The notes: generated by a model from the letters alone, not told the origin. DNA of 26,897 bases from an uncultured Eubacterium sp. (GCA_910577215.1 CAJTMQ010000020.1:1-26897); one strand, 5' to 3'. Counted from the first letter of the stretch, positions 15,118 through 23,777 are shown. Program-made: numbers and translations.

Positions 15118-15146
15118 TTGATTTTAGCTAATTAATGTATTATTAT
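15118..15146 (+). promoter_or_regulatory. Promoter of the tyrA-aroB-aroA-aroC-pheA operon
   Basis: TTGATT (15118-15123), a 17-bp spacer and TATTAT (15141-15146) predict a start near 15153 and a 30-nt leader. The leader is too short for a T-box or other large aromatic amino acid sensor. Confidence 0.55.
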
Positions 15147-15182
15147 ATAGAATGTAAAATTATAACCTATGGAAGTATGCAT

Positions 15183-16007
15183 ATGAAAATTCTTGTTGCG
15201 GGGCTTGGTCTGATAGGCGCAAGCATTGCAAAAACATTAAAGAAAAATACATCTCATTATGTTTTGGGCTGGAACAGAACAGAAACAGTTGCACTCAAAG
15301 CTCTTGCAGATGGTGCTATAGATGAAACAGGAAGGCTTGAGGAGCTTATTCCTCAGGCAGATATTACGATTATAAATTTTTATACTGATGCAATTGTGCC
15401 TTTTGTTCTTGAGCATAAAGAAAACTTTAAGAAAGGCAGTATTGTAACGGATAGCTGCGGTATAAAAACAAAAATCTGCCGAAGCCTTGAAAAGGAAGAT
15501 TTTGATTTTACATATATCGGAGCTCACCCTATGGCAGGCCGTGAGGTTTCGGGGTATGATGCAAGTCTGCCTACTCTTTTTGACAATGCATCATTTATCT
15601 GCACACCTACAGATGCACCGAAGTCAAAGGTGGATACGCTTGTTGAGCTTGCAAAGGCAATGGGATTCAAGCGTACGGTTGTTACAACGCCTGAGCACCA
15701 CGATGAGATGATTGCATTTACCTCGCAGATCGCACACGTTCTTGCCTGTTCATATGTTTTGAGTCCGCTTGCACCTCAGCACCCGGGCTTTTCCGCAGGC
15801 TCTTACCGTGATGTTTCGCGTGTGGCAAGAATTAACGGAGAAATGTGGAGTGAGCTGTTTATTGCGAATAAAGAGCCGCTTATCCGTGAAATAGATGATC
15901 TTGTTGAGAATCTGAATAAGTTTAAAAATGCCATAAGTGAAGAAAACAGTGATATGCTACTCGAATTAATGGCACAGGCAAATAAAATCAAAGAGGAAAT
16001 CGGTTAA
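15183..16007 (+). CDS. tyrA: Prephenate dehydrogenase
   Basis: TyrA oxidises and decarboxylates prephenate to 4-hydroxyphenylpyruvate, the tyrosine branch step. The 274-residue protein has an N-terminal Rossmann motif GLGLIGAS (7-14), then NR near residue 31, which fits NAD(P) binding. The conserved prephenate-site segment AHPMAGREVSG is present, and so is HPGFSAGSYRDVSRVA in the helical C-terminal domain. It is monofunctional, with no chorismate mutase or ACT domain. The start at 15183 has GGAAG 7 nt upstream; ATGs at 15135 and 15177 lack good spacing. It is the first gene of the aromatic operon, and its stop codon abuts the aroB start. Confidence 0.94.
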   Translation: MKILVAGLGLIGASIAKTLKKNTSHYVLGWNRTETVALKALADGAIDETGRLEELIPQADITIINFYTDAIVPFVLEHKENFKKGSIVTDSCGIKTKICRSLEKEDFDFTYIGAHPMAGREVSGYDASLPTLFDNASFICTPTDAPKSKVDTLVELAKAMGFKRTVVTTPEHHDEMIAFTSQIAHVLACSYVLSPLAPQHPGFSAGSYRDVSRVARINGEMWSELFIANKEPLIREIDDLVENLNKFKNAISEENSDMLLELMAQANKIKEEIG

Positions 16008-17060
16008 ATGAAAAAGCTTACGGTTCATGTAGGAGATACATACGAAATATTCATTGAAAAAGGACTGCTTAAGGATTGCGGCAAATATGTTAGGGTCGTT
16101 TCAAAAGCAAAGAAAATTGCCATTATAACAGAAACAAATGTTGCACCGCTTTATCTTGATACTGTGAAAAACTGTATTGAAAATGAGGGCTTTGAGGTTG
16201 TAAACTACATTTTTCCTGCAGGCGAAAGCTCAAAAACAACAGAAACGATTGTGAATATTGTTGAATTTCTTGCAGAAAACGGACTTACTAGAGAGGATAT
16301 GGTTGTTGCCCTCGGCGGCGGAGTATGCGGAGATATGGCAGGTTTTGCAGCAGCAATCTATTTAAGGGGCATCAAGTTTGTGCAGATTCCTACAACGCTG
16401 CTTTCGCAGGTAGATTCTTCGGTAGGCGGAAAAACAGGTGTTGATTTACCTCAGGGTAAAAATCTCTGTGGTGCCTTTCACCAGCCTGCCCTTGTGCTGA
16501 TAGACCCTGATGTTCTTGAAACACTTTCTCCTCACTTTTTCAGTGACGGTATGGGCGAGGTTATTAAATACGGCTGTATTAAATCAAAGGTACTGTTTGA
16601 AAGAATAGAAACAGAAAATGTTAAGGATTTTATTGAAGATTTAATATATGATTGTGTTAACATCAAGCGCGGTGTTGTTGAGCGTGATGAAAAGGAAGCA
16701 GGCGAAAGAGCGCTTCTTAATTTCGGGCACACAGCTGGTCACGCTATTGAAAAGCTGCATAATTTCACAGATATTTCCCACGGTGAGGCTATTGGTGTAG
16801 GAATGGTTATGATTAGTGAAGCAGGCGAAAGGATTGGTCTTACCGAACGGGGCACTACAGACAGAATAAGAAAAGTGCTTGAAAAATATAATATGAAAAC
16901 AGAGGTTGAAAACTCTGTTACGGATATAATCGGTGCAATGTATCATGATAAAAAGCGCACGGGAAGCGGCATTAAATTTATAATGCTTCATTCGCTTGGG
17001 GACAGCTTCATCAACCCTGTTGAAAATGATAAGGTTAAGGAATTATTCGGAGTTAACTAA
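16008..17060 (+). CDS. aroB: 3-dehydroquinate synthase
   Basis: AroB cyclises DAHP to 3-dehydroquinate, step two of the shikimate pathway, using NAD and a divalent metal. The 350-residue protein carries GGGVCGDMAGF (103-113) for NAD binding, IPTTLLSQVDSSVGGKTGVD (127-146), and the metal ligands within DGMGEVIKYG (Glu), NFGHTAGHAIE (His) and HGEAIGVGM (His). All expected motifs are present. It begins directly after the tyrA stop codon with GAGGAAA inside the end of tyrA, so the two are translationally coupled. Confidence 0.97.
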   Translation: MKKLTVHVGDTYEIFIEKGLLKDCGKYVRVVSKAKKIAIITETNVAPLYLDTVKNCIENEGFEVVNYIFPAGESSKTTETIVNIVEFLAENGLTREDMVVALGGGVCGDMAGFAAAIYLRGIKFVQIPTTLLSQVDSSVGGKTGVDLPQGKNLCGAFHQPALVLIDPDVLETLSPHFFSDGMGEVIKYGCIKSKVLFERIETENVKDFIEDLIYDCVNIKRGVVERDEKEAGERALLNFGHTAGHAIEKLHNFTDISHGEAIGVGMVMISEAGERIGLTERGTTDRIRKVLEKYNMKTEVENSVTDIIGAMYHDKKRTGSGIKFIMLHSLGDSFINPVENDKVKELFGVN

Positions 17061-18269
17061 ATGAACGAAGTTATATTGAAAAATTCAATATTGAACGGGG
17101 AGGTTCTTATTCCGCCAAGTAAATCTGCGGCACATAGGGCGCTTGTGTGTTCGTTTCTTGCAGGCGGAGGAGCAGTTGAGCCAATCATCGGTTCCAAGGA
17201 TATGCAGGCAATGCGGCAGGCACTTTCTGCACTGGAGAATAATGAAGAGATTGTTGACTGTATAGAATCTGGAAACACATTAAGATTTATTATTCCTGTT
17301 GCGGCGGCACTCGGAAAAAAGGTTACGTTTACAGGCTCCGGCAGGCTTCCCGAAAGACCGATAGGTGACTATCTGAGGCTGTTGCCTGAGCACGGAGTCG
17401 GATGCACATCAAACGGAAAGCTTCCGCTTTCAATTGAAGGCAGGCTGACAAGCGGAAGATATGAAATTGCCGGGAATATAAGCTCGCAGTACATAACGGG
17501 ACTTATGCTGGCGCTTCCGATTCTTGACGGAAGCAGTGAAATTGTTTTAACCACCAGGCTTGAAAGCAAGCCTTATGTTGATATGACCATTAAGGTTATG
17601 CGTGATTTCGGCGTTGAAATTGAGGAAACCGAAAGCGGTTATTTTATAAAGGGAAATCAGAAATATCAGCAAAGGGATTATTTTGTTGAATCTGACTGGT
17701 CACAAGCCGCATTTTTCCTTGTGGGCGGTGCAATAAGCGGTGATGTAACCTTAAAGGGGCTTGATATGAATTCCGCACAGGGCGATAAGGAAATTGTGAA
17801 TGTTTTAAAACGCTTCGGTGCAGATATAGAAATAAATGAAACCGGCATACGAAGCAGAAAATCAAAGCTGAGCGGAATAACAATTGATGTTACCGATATT
17901 CCGGATACAGTGCCGGCATTAGCGGTTGCTGCGTCGTTTGCACACGGCAAAACAATAATCAAAGGCGGAGAAAGGCTCAGATACAAGGAGTCGGACAGGA
18001 TTGAAAGTGTTGTATCAAACCTGAAGAAAATGGGTATTGAGGTTGAGGAAACGCAGGACGGAATGATTATTACAGGCTCTGATGTAAAGGGTGCTGAGCT
18101 GGACGGCTTTAATGACCACAGAATTGTTATGGCATTCAGCATTGCGGCACTTTGTGCAGACGGCAAAACCACAATATCTCAGGCAAACAGTATTAATAAG
18201 ACTTATCCCTCATTTTTTGAGGATTATAATAATCTCGGAGGAAAGGCAAATGCCATCAGTTTTAGGTAA
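17061..18269 (+). CDS. aroA: 5-enolpyruvylshikimate-3-phosphate synthase
   Basis: AroA transfers the enolpyruvyl group of PEP to shikimate 3-phosphate. The 402-residue protein is a little shorter than the E. coli enzyme (427). Substrate residues K21, S22 and R26 lie in PPSKSAAHRAL. The PEP loop reads ESGNTLRF (69-76), the clostridial form, with G71 at the position whose change gives glyphosate tolerance in E. coli, but N72 where Ser or Thr is usual. NISSQYITGLML, RYKESDRIES and DHRIVMAF complete the signature set. It begins immediately after aroB and overlaps aroC by 20 nt. Confidence 0.97.
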   Translation: MNEVILKNSILNGEVLIPPSKSAAHRALVCSFLAGGGAVEPIIGSKDMQAMRQALSALENNEEIVDCIESGNTLRFIIPVAAALGKKVTFTGSGRLPERPIGDYLRLLPEHGVGCTSNGKLPLSIEGRLTSGRYEIAGNISSQYITGLMLALPILDGSSEIVLTTRLESKPYVDMTIKVMRDFGVEIEETESGYFIKGNQKYQQRDYFVESDWSQAAFFLVGGAISGDVTLKGLDMNSAQGDKEIVNVLKRFGADIEINETGIRSRKSKLSGITIDVTDIPDTVPALAVAASFAHGKTIIKGGERLRYKESDRIESVVSNLKKMGIEVEETQDGMIITGSDVKGAELDGFNDHRIVMAFSIAALCADGKTTISQANSINKTYPSFFEDYNNLGGKANAISFR

Positions 18270-19323
18270 TAAAATTAAAATATCCGTATTCGGCGAAAGC
18301 CACGGTGCGGCAATCGGCTGTGTTATAGACGGACTTCCCGCAGGCATAAGGCTTGATATGGATAAAATATATAAGGAAATGGCCCGTCGTGCACCGGGTA
18401 AGGATAAAACTTCAACTACCCGTAAGGAAAGTGATACTCCGAATTTGCTGAGCGGAGTGCTCAACGGCACAACAACGGGAGCACCGCTTGCTATGATTAT
18501 TGAAAATACAAATACAAGAAGCGGGGATTACGGCAATCTGATGACAGTTCCGCGTCCCGGGCACAGTGATTACCCTGCATATGTAAAATATCAAGGTAAT
18601 AATGATATAAGGGGCGGCGGTCACTTCAGCGGCAGATTAACGGCACCTATTGTTTTTGCGGGTGCTGTTGCAAAGCAGATTTTAGAAGAAAAGGGCATAA
18701 AAATCGGCTCGCATATAAGTAAAATAGCAGGCGTCTGTGACGATTGTTTTGATAAAAATAATATTTCATCAGAGCTGCTTGAACAGCTTTCAAATGCCTC
18801 ATTTTCGGTTATTAATTCCGAAACAGAGGCGGGAATGCGTGAGGCGGTTGAACATGCAAGGCTTAAGGGCAATTCCGTCGGCGGTGTAATTGAATGTGCT
18901 GCAATAGGGCTTCCCGTTGGTATCGGCGGCAATATATTTGATACTGTTGAAAGCAGACTTTCGGCTGCTCTTTTCGGAGTTCCGGCTGTTAAGGGTGTTC
19001 AGTTCGGTGCAGGCTTTGATTTTGCCGATATGCTCGGCAGTGAAGCGAATGACGGCTACGAGATTAAAAACGGCAGTGTTCATCTGCTTTCAAATAACAA
19101 CGGTGGAATTATAGGCGGAATGACAAGCGGTGCGCCGATTGTTTTCTCGGTTGTGGTAAAGCCGACACCGTCAATTTCGGTTGAACAGCAAAGTGTTAAT
19201 CTTCAGACAATGGAAAATGCACCACTTATTGTTAAAGGCAGGCATGATCCCTGTATTGTGCCGCGTGCAGTTCCTGTTATAGAGGCTGTAACCGCAGTTG
19301 TACTGCTTGATTTAATGATGTAA
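18250..19323 (+). CDS. aroC: Chorismate synthase
   Basis: AroC eliminates phosphate from EPSP to give chorismate, needing reduced FMN. The 357-residue protein shows the three family signatures: GESHG (15-19), RPGHSDYPAYVKY, and RGGGHFSGRLTAP. The C-terminal KGRHDPCIVPRAVPV is also typical. The start at 18250 is set by GGAGG upstream and by the family N-terminus; the frame stays open farther upstream to 18091, but that part overlaps aroA and has no homology. The 20-nt overlap with aroA indicates translational coupling. Confidence 0.97.
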   Translation: MPSVLGNKIKISVFGESHGAAIGCVIDGLPAGIRLDMDKIYKEMARRAPGKDKTSTTRKESDTPNLLSGVLNGTTTGAPLAMIIENTNTRSGDYGNLMTVPRPGHSDYPAYVKYQGNNDIRGGGHFSGRLTAPIVFAGAVAKQILEEKGIKIGSHISKIAGVCDDCFDKNNISSELLEQLSNASFSVINSETEAGMREAVEHARLKGNSVGGVIECAAIGLPVGIGGNIFDTVESRLSAALFGVPAVKGVQFGAGFDFADMLGSEANDGYEIKNGSVHLLSNNNGGIIGGMTSGAPIVFSVVVKPTPSISVEQQSVNLQTMENAPLIVKGRHDPCIVPRAVPVIEAVTAVVLLDLMM

Positions 19324-19340
19324 AAAGGAAAACAAATTTA

Positions 19341-20464
19341 ATGGATTTACTGGATTTAAGAAAACAGATTGATGATATAGATGAAAAAATTATACCCTTG
19401 CTGATTAAAAGAATGAACATTTCAAAGCAGGTAGCCGAATATAAGGTACAGAGAGGACTTCCCGTTCTTAATGAGCAGAGAGAAAAGGAAATACTTGATG
19501 ATGTGCATGAAAAATGCGGTGATCAGGGAGATACCATAGCAACCGTTTTTGCAGCAACAATGGATGCATCGCGTGCACTTCAGCATAAAATTATAGGCGG
19601 CGGCAGGGAACTGCGTGATGCAGTTAATGCAGCTGTGACAGATGAAAAGCTTTCTTCAAACAAAGCGGCGGTTGCCTGTGCAGGTATATGTGAAGGCAAT
19701 ACGGACAAGGCGGCAAAAATTCTTTTTCCGGAATCGGAAATTAAATACTGCAAGCAGTTTGAAGATGTTTTTGAAGCTGTAAACAAGGGTGATGTACCGT
19801 TTGGTGTGATTCCTATTGAAAATTCAACAGCAGGCTCGGTTCATGAGGCATATGATCTTATGATGAGATATAAATTTTATGTTGTCGGTGCATATTCGCT
19901 TGAAATAAATCATTGCCTTTGTGCTGCTCCTGATGCAAAATATGAAAATATTGAGAAGGTTTACAGTCATCCGCAGGCACTTATGCAATGCTCAAAATTT
20001 TTAAAGGATTTTGATTTTACGGGTGTTAACTTTTCCAACACTGCCGCAGCGGCAAAGTATGTTGCAGACAGCGGCAGAACGGATATTGCCGCAATCTGCC
20101 CTAAGGATGCGGCAAAAAAATACGGACTTAAAATTCTAAAAACCGAAATTCAAGTAATAACAGAACAAGATTTATTGTTATCTCCAAAAAGCTTCTGATA
20201 GAAGAAAATGCAAATAAAATATCACTGATTTTTTCCGTTCCGCACACAACAGGCTCACTTTACAGAGTGCTTGGCAGATTTTCAATGACAGGGCTTAATT
20301 TAACCAAGCTTGAGTCAAGACCTGTCGGAAACGGAGAATTCAGTTATTATTTTTATGCCGATCTTATGGGGAATATTAAGGATGATAGGATTCTTGATTT
20401 GCTTTGTGCATTGTCTTCAGAGCTTCCTAATTTTAAATTTCTCGGAAATTATTATGAATATTAA
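19341..20464 (+). pseudogene. pheA: Bifunctional chorismate mutase/prephenate dehydratase, frameshifted
   Basis: PheA turns chorismate to prephenate and on to phenylpyruvate. The first frame (19341-20198, 285 residues) holds an AroQ chorismate mutase domain (about 1-85) and most of the prephenate dehydratase domain (from about residue 110: PIENSTAGSV, YSHPQAL, FSNTAAAAK). It then leaves homology after TEIQ and stops at 20198. The missing end, with the TRF motif needed for dehydratase activity, continues as SNNRTRFIVIS in another frame, followed by an ACT regulatory domain, to 20464. That frame opens only after a stop at 20129-20131, so the shift lies between there and 20198. Homology places it at 20151-20156, where CAAGT would read correctly as CAAAGT: a one-base deletion. 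The mutase half should still work. A sequencing error is a real alternative. The ribosome site AAAGGAAA precedes 19341. Confidence 0.85.
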
Positions 20465-20511
20465 TCTTGGCAGGCGTATGTATTGTGTCTGCATAAGAGA
20501 GGGGCTTTCTC

Positions 20512-21282
20512 TTGAAAAAAAATAAACGCCATCAAACCAATTTGATTTCTTTGATTATTGTTATTATAACAATTTCACTTCTTGTGCTCCTTGCAATCTG
20601 CCTTTACAGACAGCCCAGCCTTGAAGTAAGATTCAATGCGGTTATAAACTGGCTTTCAAAGCTTGAACACGCTGTTGCGGATTTAGATACGCATATTGAA
20701 ATTTTAATCTGTATCTTTGCATTATACATTGCAAAATGCCAGCTTCCGATTCCTATGAGTGTTTTATGTGTTATTTCGGGTATGGTATTCTCGCTGCCGA
20801 ATGCAATTATTATGAACACTGTCTTTCTTTCGTTTTTCTTTATAGTAAAGTATATTGAAGGTCATTGGATCGGCGGCGGCTGGGCAATGATGATACTAAA
20901 TATCCGAAAGGTGCGTTTCCTTAAGCAATGGGTATTGTTCAAGGGCTCAGGCAATCCGTATATACTTGCCGTTTCACGTTTTGTACCGTCAATTCCGCTT
21001 GGTATGATTTCAAAGCTTTACGGCTCAATGCATTATGATTTTATTTATTATCTTGTTTTAAGTATTCTCGGCTTTGCTCCAAGGCTTTATATTTATACAA
21101 GAATAGGCTCGGTGCTCTATAATCCGTTTTCAAAGGAATTTATAATTCTGGTAATGGTAATCGTTGCCTTCACGGGAATTACCTGCCTGATATTCAATAT
21201 TTTCTATGGCATAAGATCCCGTCAGATGACCCAGACGCTTCTGCTTTATTCACAGAAGCAGAAATATAAAATTGTTTTATAA
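20512..21282 (+). CDS. VTT-domain (DedA/TVP38-like) membrane protein
   Basis: The product is 256 residues with about six membrane segments, the first at about 11-32. The VTT/SNARE-associated pattern is visible: ISGMVFSLPNA, then the re-entrant-loop motif RFVPSIPLGMISKLYG, then a later G-F-A-P-R motif (LSILGFAPRLYIYTRIG). Proteins of this superfamily are lipid scramblases or flippases, or transporter-like, in the cytoplasmic membrane; the substrate here is unknown. The start is a TTG at 20512, supported by AGAGGGG upstream; no in-frame ATG or GTG gives a full N-terminus. It starts 47 nt after the pheA ACT-domain end with no terminator between, so it may be on the aro transcript. Confidence 0.78.
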   Translation: MKKNKRHQTNLISLIIVIITISLLVLLAICLYRQPSLEVRFNAVINWLSKLEHAVADLDTHIEILICIFALYIAKCQLPIPMSVLCVISGMVFSLPNAIIMNTVFLSFFFIVKYIEGHWIGGGWAMMILNIRKVRFLKQWVLFKGSGNPYILAVSRFVPSIPLGMISKLYGSMHYDFIYYLVLSILGFAPRLYIYTRIGSVLYNPFSKEFIILVMVIVAFTGITCLIFNIFYGIRSRQMTQTLLLYSQKQKYKIVL

Positions 21283-21327
21283 TCAGTAATAAATAGAGGT
21301 TACGCCTCTTTTGAAAGGAGTAAATAT

Positions 21328-22608
21328 ATGAAACCACAGGAATACATTGATGCAATCAGCAGCGGCAAAATGGATGAAAAGCTCAAGGCAGTTTATGTGC
21401 TGGACAGCGCTGTTGAGGCTCAGAAAACACGTTACATAAATACAATTAAGGAATTTATCAATATTTTTGGTAATGACAGGGAAATCATTATAACCTCTGC
21501 TCCGGGAAGAACAGAGGTCTGCGGAAACCATACGGACCATAACAACGGCAAGGTTATGGCGGCATCAATTAACCTTGATGCAATTGCTGTGTGTGCAGCA
21601 AGCGACAATAATACCGTTCGTGTTCAGTCTGTAGGTCATGCAATGAATGTTGTTGATATTGATAAGCTGCTGCCGGATGAAACCGAATTCGGTCACTCAA
21701 CTGCTATGGTAAGAGGTGTTATAGCCAAAATAGAGGATATGGGCTACAGCATCGGCGGTTTTGATGCTATAACAACGTCTGATGTTATGGGCGGAAGCGG
21801 TCTTTCCTCCTCTGCTGCTTTTGAGGTTTTGCTTGGCACAACGGTTTCGTATCTGTTTAATGACGGCAAAATCAGTGCTGTTGATATTGCAAAGATTGCA
21901 CAGTACAGTGAAAATGTATTCTTTGGAAAGCCGTGCGGACTTCTTGATCAGATGGCATCGTCGGTCGGCACCTTTGTTACCATTGATTTTAAGTCAACGG
22001 AAAATCCGATTATTAAAAAGGTTGAATTTGATTTTTCACAGAGCGGTCATTCTCTTTGCATAGTTGATACAGGCGGAAACCATAGTGATTTAACCGATGA
22101 CTATGCAGCAGTAAGAGGAGAAATGGAAAGCGTTGCAAAAGCAATGGGCAAAAATGTTCTTCGTGAAATTGAATTTGAGGCTTTCAAAAATGCAGTTCCC
22201 CAGCTTAAGGGCAAGGTAAATGACCGTGCACTTCTTCGTGCTTATCATTTTTATGGTGAAAATAAAAGAGTTGAAGAAGCGGTTGATGCTCTTGAAAGCA
22301 ATGATTTTGAAGCATTTAAGGAAATTATTGTTGAAAGCGGAAGATCATCTTATATGCTTAATCAGAATGTTTTTTCACCGTCAAATGCAACAGAGCAGAA
22401 GCTTTCACTTGCACTTTGCATTACAGAGGATATGCTTAAAGGCAGAGGCGCTTACCGCGTTCATGGTGGCGGCTTTGCAGGAACAATACAGGCATTCGTA
22501 CCAAATGATATGCTTGATGAATACAAAAATGCAATGGAAAGTGTATTTGGATTGGGAAATTGTCATGTTCTTATCATTCGTCCGGTAGGCGGAACAAGAG
22601 TAATGTGA
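21328..22608 (+). CDS. galK: Galactokinase family GHMP kinase
   Basis: GHMP kinases of this group phosphorylate C1 of galactose or a related sugar with ATP. The 426-residue protein has about 50 extra N-terminal residues. The galactokinase signature reads APGRTEVCGNHTDHN (58-72): the usual GEHxDY is GNHTDH, so the sugar-contact glutamate is N67 while D70 is kept. The ATP loop MGGSGLSSSAAFE is intact, GKPCGLLDQMAS supplies the catalytic aspartate region, and HGGGFAGTIQAF is the third motif. Such variants are common in Clostridia and annotated galK, but the sugar specificity is not proven. The ATG at 21328 has AAAGGAG upstream. No galT or galE is adjacent; a lipid kinase gene follows 18 nt later. 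Confidence 0.85.
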   Translation: MKPQEYIDAISSGKMDEKLKAVYVLDSAVEAQKTRYINTIKEFINIFGNDREIIITSAPGRTEVCGNHTDHNNGKVMAASINLDAIAVCAASDNNTVRVQSVGHAMNVVDIDKLLPDETEFGHSTAMVRGVIAKIEDMGYSIGGFDAITTSDVMGGSGLSSSAAFEVLLGTTVSYLFNDGKISAVDIAKIAQYSENVFFGKPCGLLDQMASSVGTFVTIDFKSTENPIIKKVEFDFSQSGHSLCIVDTGGNHSDLTDDYAAVRGEMESVAKAMGKNVLREIEFEAFKNAVPQLKGKVNDRALLRAYHFYGENKRVEEAVDALESNDFEAFKEIIVESGRSSYMLNQNVFSPSNATEQKLSLALCITEDMLKGRGAYRVHGGGFAGTIQAFVPNDMLDEYKNAMESVFGLGNCHVLIIRPVGGTRVM

Positions 22609-22626
22609 TAACAGGAGATTTTAAAA

Positions 22627-23583
22627 GTGAAGTATGTTTTTATAGAAAATCCTATAGCAGGTAATAAGAATAAGCAGCTCCTTTTTAAGGAGGTTCAGTC
22701 AGCCTTCAGATGGAATTCCGAAGCTGAAATGATTATTGAAGAAACCCATTATCATGGGCATGCAAAAGAAATTGCCGCAAGCTATGCCGAAAAATACGGA
22801 AAGGATTGTGTTGTGGTAACCTGTGGAGGAGACGGTACCGTGCATGAAGCAGCAAACGGACTTGCACACACTGAAACGCCGCTTATGATTCTTCCGTTCG
22901 GAACCGGAAACGATTTTGCTAAAAAAATTTACGGCACTAAGAAGCTTGATGCTTTAAATATAGTAAGGGCATTCGGCTTACATAACGGTAAACTGAAATA
23001 TAAGGTTAAGCCGATTGATTTAATAGACTATAACGGCGAGAAATGTATTAACGTGATGAGCTACGGCCTTGACACAAAGGTTGAAACCATCGGCAGAAAA
23101 ATGGCAGGTAAGGTTAAATTCCTCGGTCATCAGGCATATAATCTTGCAATTATACCTTCAATTTTAAGTTCGCTTAATTATCAGATAAATGTTGATCTTG
23201 ATTGTATTGATAATGCAGGCAAGCCTTATAAAATTCAGAATACACCGCTTAATTATACATTGTTTGCAGTGTGCAACGGCAGCTATTACGGCGGCGGCTT
23301 CTGCCCTGCACCTGATTCAGTGCTTGATGACGGTCTTCTGGATTATGCACTTGTTGATGCGGTGTCATTGGCAGAGGCATTGCCTCTTATTCCTAAATAT
23401 AATGCCGGCACGGCACATCTGAATTCAGATAAGGTGAATATAGGCTATATCACAGGCGGAAGAATATGGTCTGTAGACGGCAGTCCGCTACTCGGAAACT
23501 GTGATGGCGAAAATTTTGATTATACAGAGGTTAATTTCCAAATAGATAAAAATGCATTAAAGCTTTGTTTCCTTGAAGATTAA
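22627..23583 (+). CDS. Diacylglycerol kinase family lipid kinase (DagK/YegS-like)
   Basis: The protein is 318 residues with no membrane segment. The diacylglycerol-kinase catalytic domain begins with ENPIAGNKNK (7-16) and has the nucleotide-binding motif CGGDGTVHEAANG and the second motif LPFGTGNDFAKKIYG. The C-terminal half carries the beta-sandwich features NGSYYGGGFCPAPDS and DDGLLDYALV. In Firmicutes this family recycles diacylglycerol to phosphatidic acid, among other lipid or sphingoid substrates. Translation starts at a GTG (22627) with ACAGGAG 8 nt upstream. It lies 18 nt after the galactokinase-family gene and is closed by a strong terminator, so it is the last gene of its operon. 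Confidence 0.9.
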   Translation: MKYVFIENPIAGNKNKQLLFKEVQSAFRWNSEAEMIIEETHYHGHAKEIAASYAEKYGKDCVVVTCGGDGTVHEAANGLAHTETPLMILPFGTGNDFAKKIYGTKKLDALNIVRAFGLHNGKLKYKVKPIDLIDYNGEKCINVMSYGLDTKVETIGRKMAGKVKFLGHQAYNLAIIPSILSSLNYQINVDLDCIDNAGKPYKIQNTPLNYTLFAVCNGSYYGGGFCPAPDSVLDDGLLDYALVDAVSLAEALPLIPKYNAGTAHLNSDKVNIGYITGGRIWSVDGSPLLGNCDGENFDYTEVNFQIDKNALKLCFLED

Positions 23584-23585
23584 TT

Positions 23586-23613
23586 AAAAGGCTCCTGAAA
23601 AAGGAGCCTTTTT
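23586..23613 (+). terminator. Intrinsic terminator after the lipid kinase gene
   Basis: A 10-bp perfect stem AAAAGGCTCC/GGAGCCTTTT with a 7-nt loop ends in five T residues, two bases after the stop codon. Confidence 0.93.
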
Positions 23614-23643
23614 CAATATAATAGTTAACAAATTATAAATTTG

Positions 23644-23708
23644 TTGACAAAAATTGTTCATTGTGATATTGTTAAAGTGCAAACTGTACTACATCGAATA
23701 GTACAGTT
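23644..23708 (+). promoter_or_regulatory. Promoter and palindromic operator of the gntR-ABC operon
   Basis: TTGACA (23644-23649), a 17-bp spacer and a weak TATTGT (23667-23672) predict a start near 23679. Directly after it lies a 10-bp perfect inverted repeat, AACTGTACTA (23682-23691) and TAGTACAGTT (23699-23708), with a 7-bp gap. Its place over the start region and beside a GntR gene suggests the operator for autorepression. A second perfect repeat, AACAAATT-ATA-AATTTGTT (23627-23645), overlaps the -35, and TAAGTA/TACTTA (23721-23736) lies farther down the leader. Confidence 0.7.
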
Positions 23709-23777
23709 GAGTCGTAAGAATAAGTAGAGTTACTTAGACATCAATTAAAATAAAATCTTTGGGAAAGGGAGTTGAGA

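Noticed and set aside
15041..15183. T-box or aromatic amino acid riboswitch before tyrA
   Set aside because: The predicted leader is only ~30 nt and lacks the T-box sequence; the hairpin at 15061-15093 is the terminator of the preceding gene.
17678..18172. 164-codon open frame on the minus strand
   Set aside because: It lies wholly antisense to aroA, has a low-complexity Ser/Pro-rich translation and no ribosome site; it is a shadow of aroA.
18091..18249. N-terminal extension of aroC
   Set aside because: The frame is open, but it overlaps the end of aroA, lacks homology to chorismate synthase and has no ribosome site; the start at 18250 has GGAGG and the family N-terminus.
20141..20160. Programmed ribosomal frameshift in pheA
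   Set aside because: No X-XXY-YYZ slippery heptamer in the right frame and no clear downstream stimulator were seen; bifunctional PheA proteins are normally one frame. A deletion or sequencing error explains it better.
20267..20464. Stand-alone small ACT-domain protein starting at GTG 20267
   Set aside because: Homology to PheA continues upstream of this GTG in the same frame (TRFIVIS), and no ribosome site precedes it; it is the 3' part of pheA.
21295..21312. Terminator between the VTT gene and galK
   Set aside because: AGAGG/CCTCT gives only a 5-bp stem with three following T residues; too weak to call, and it adjoins the galK ribosome site.
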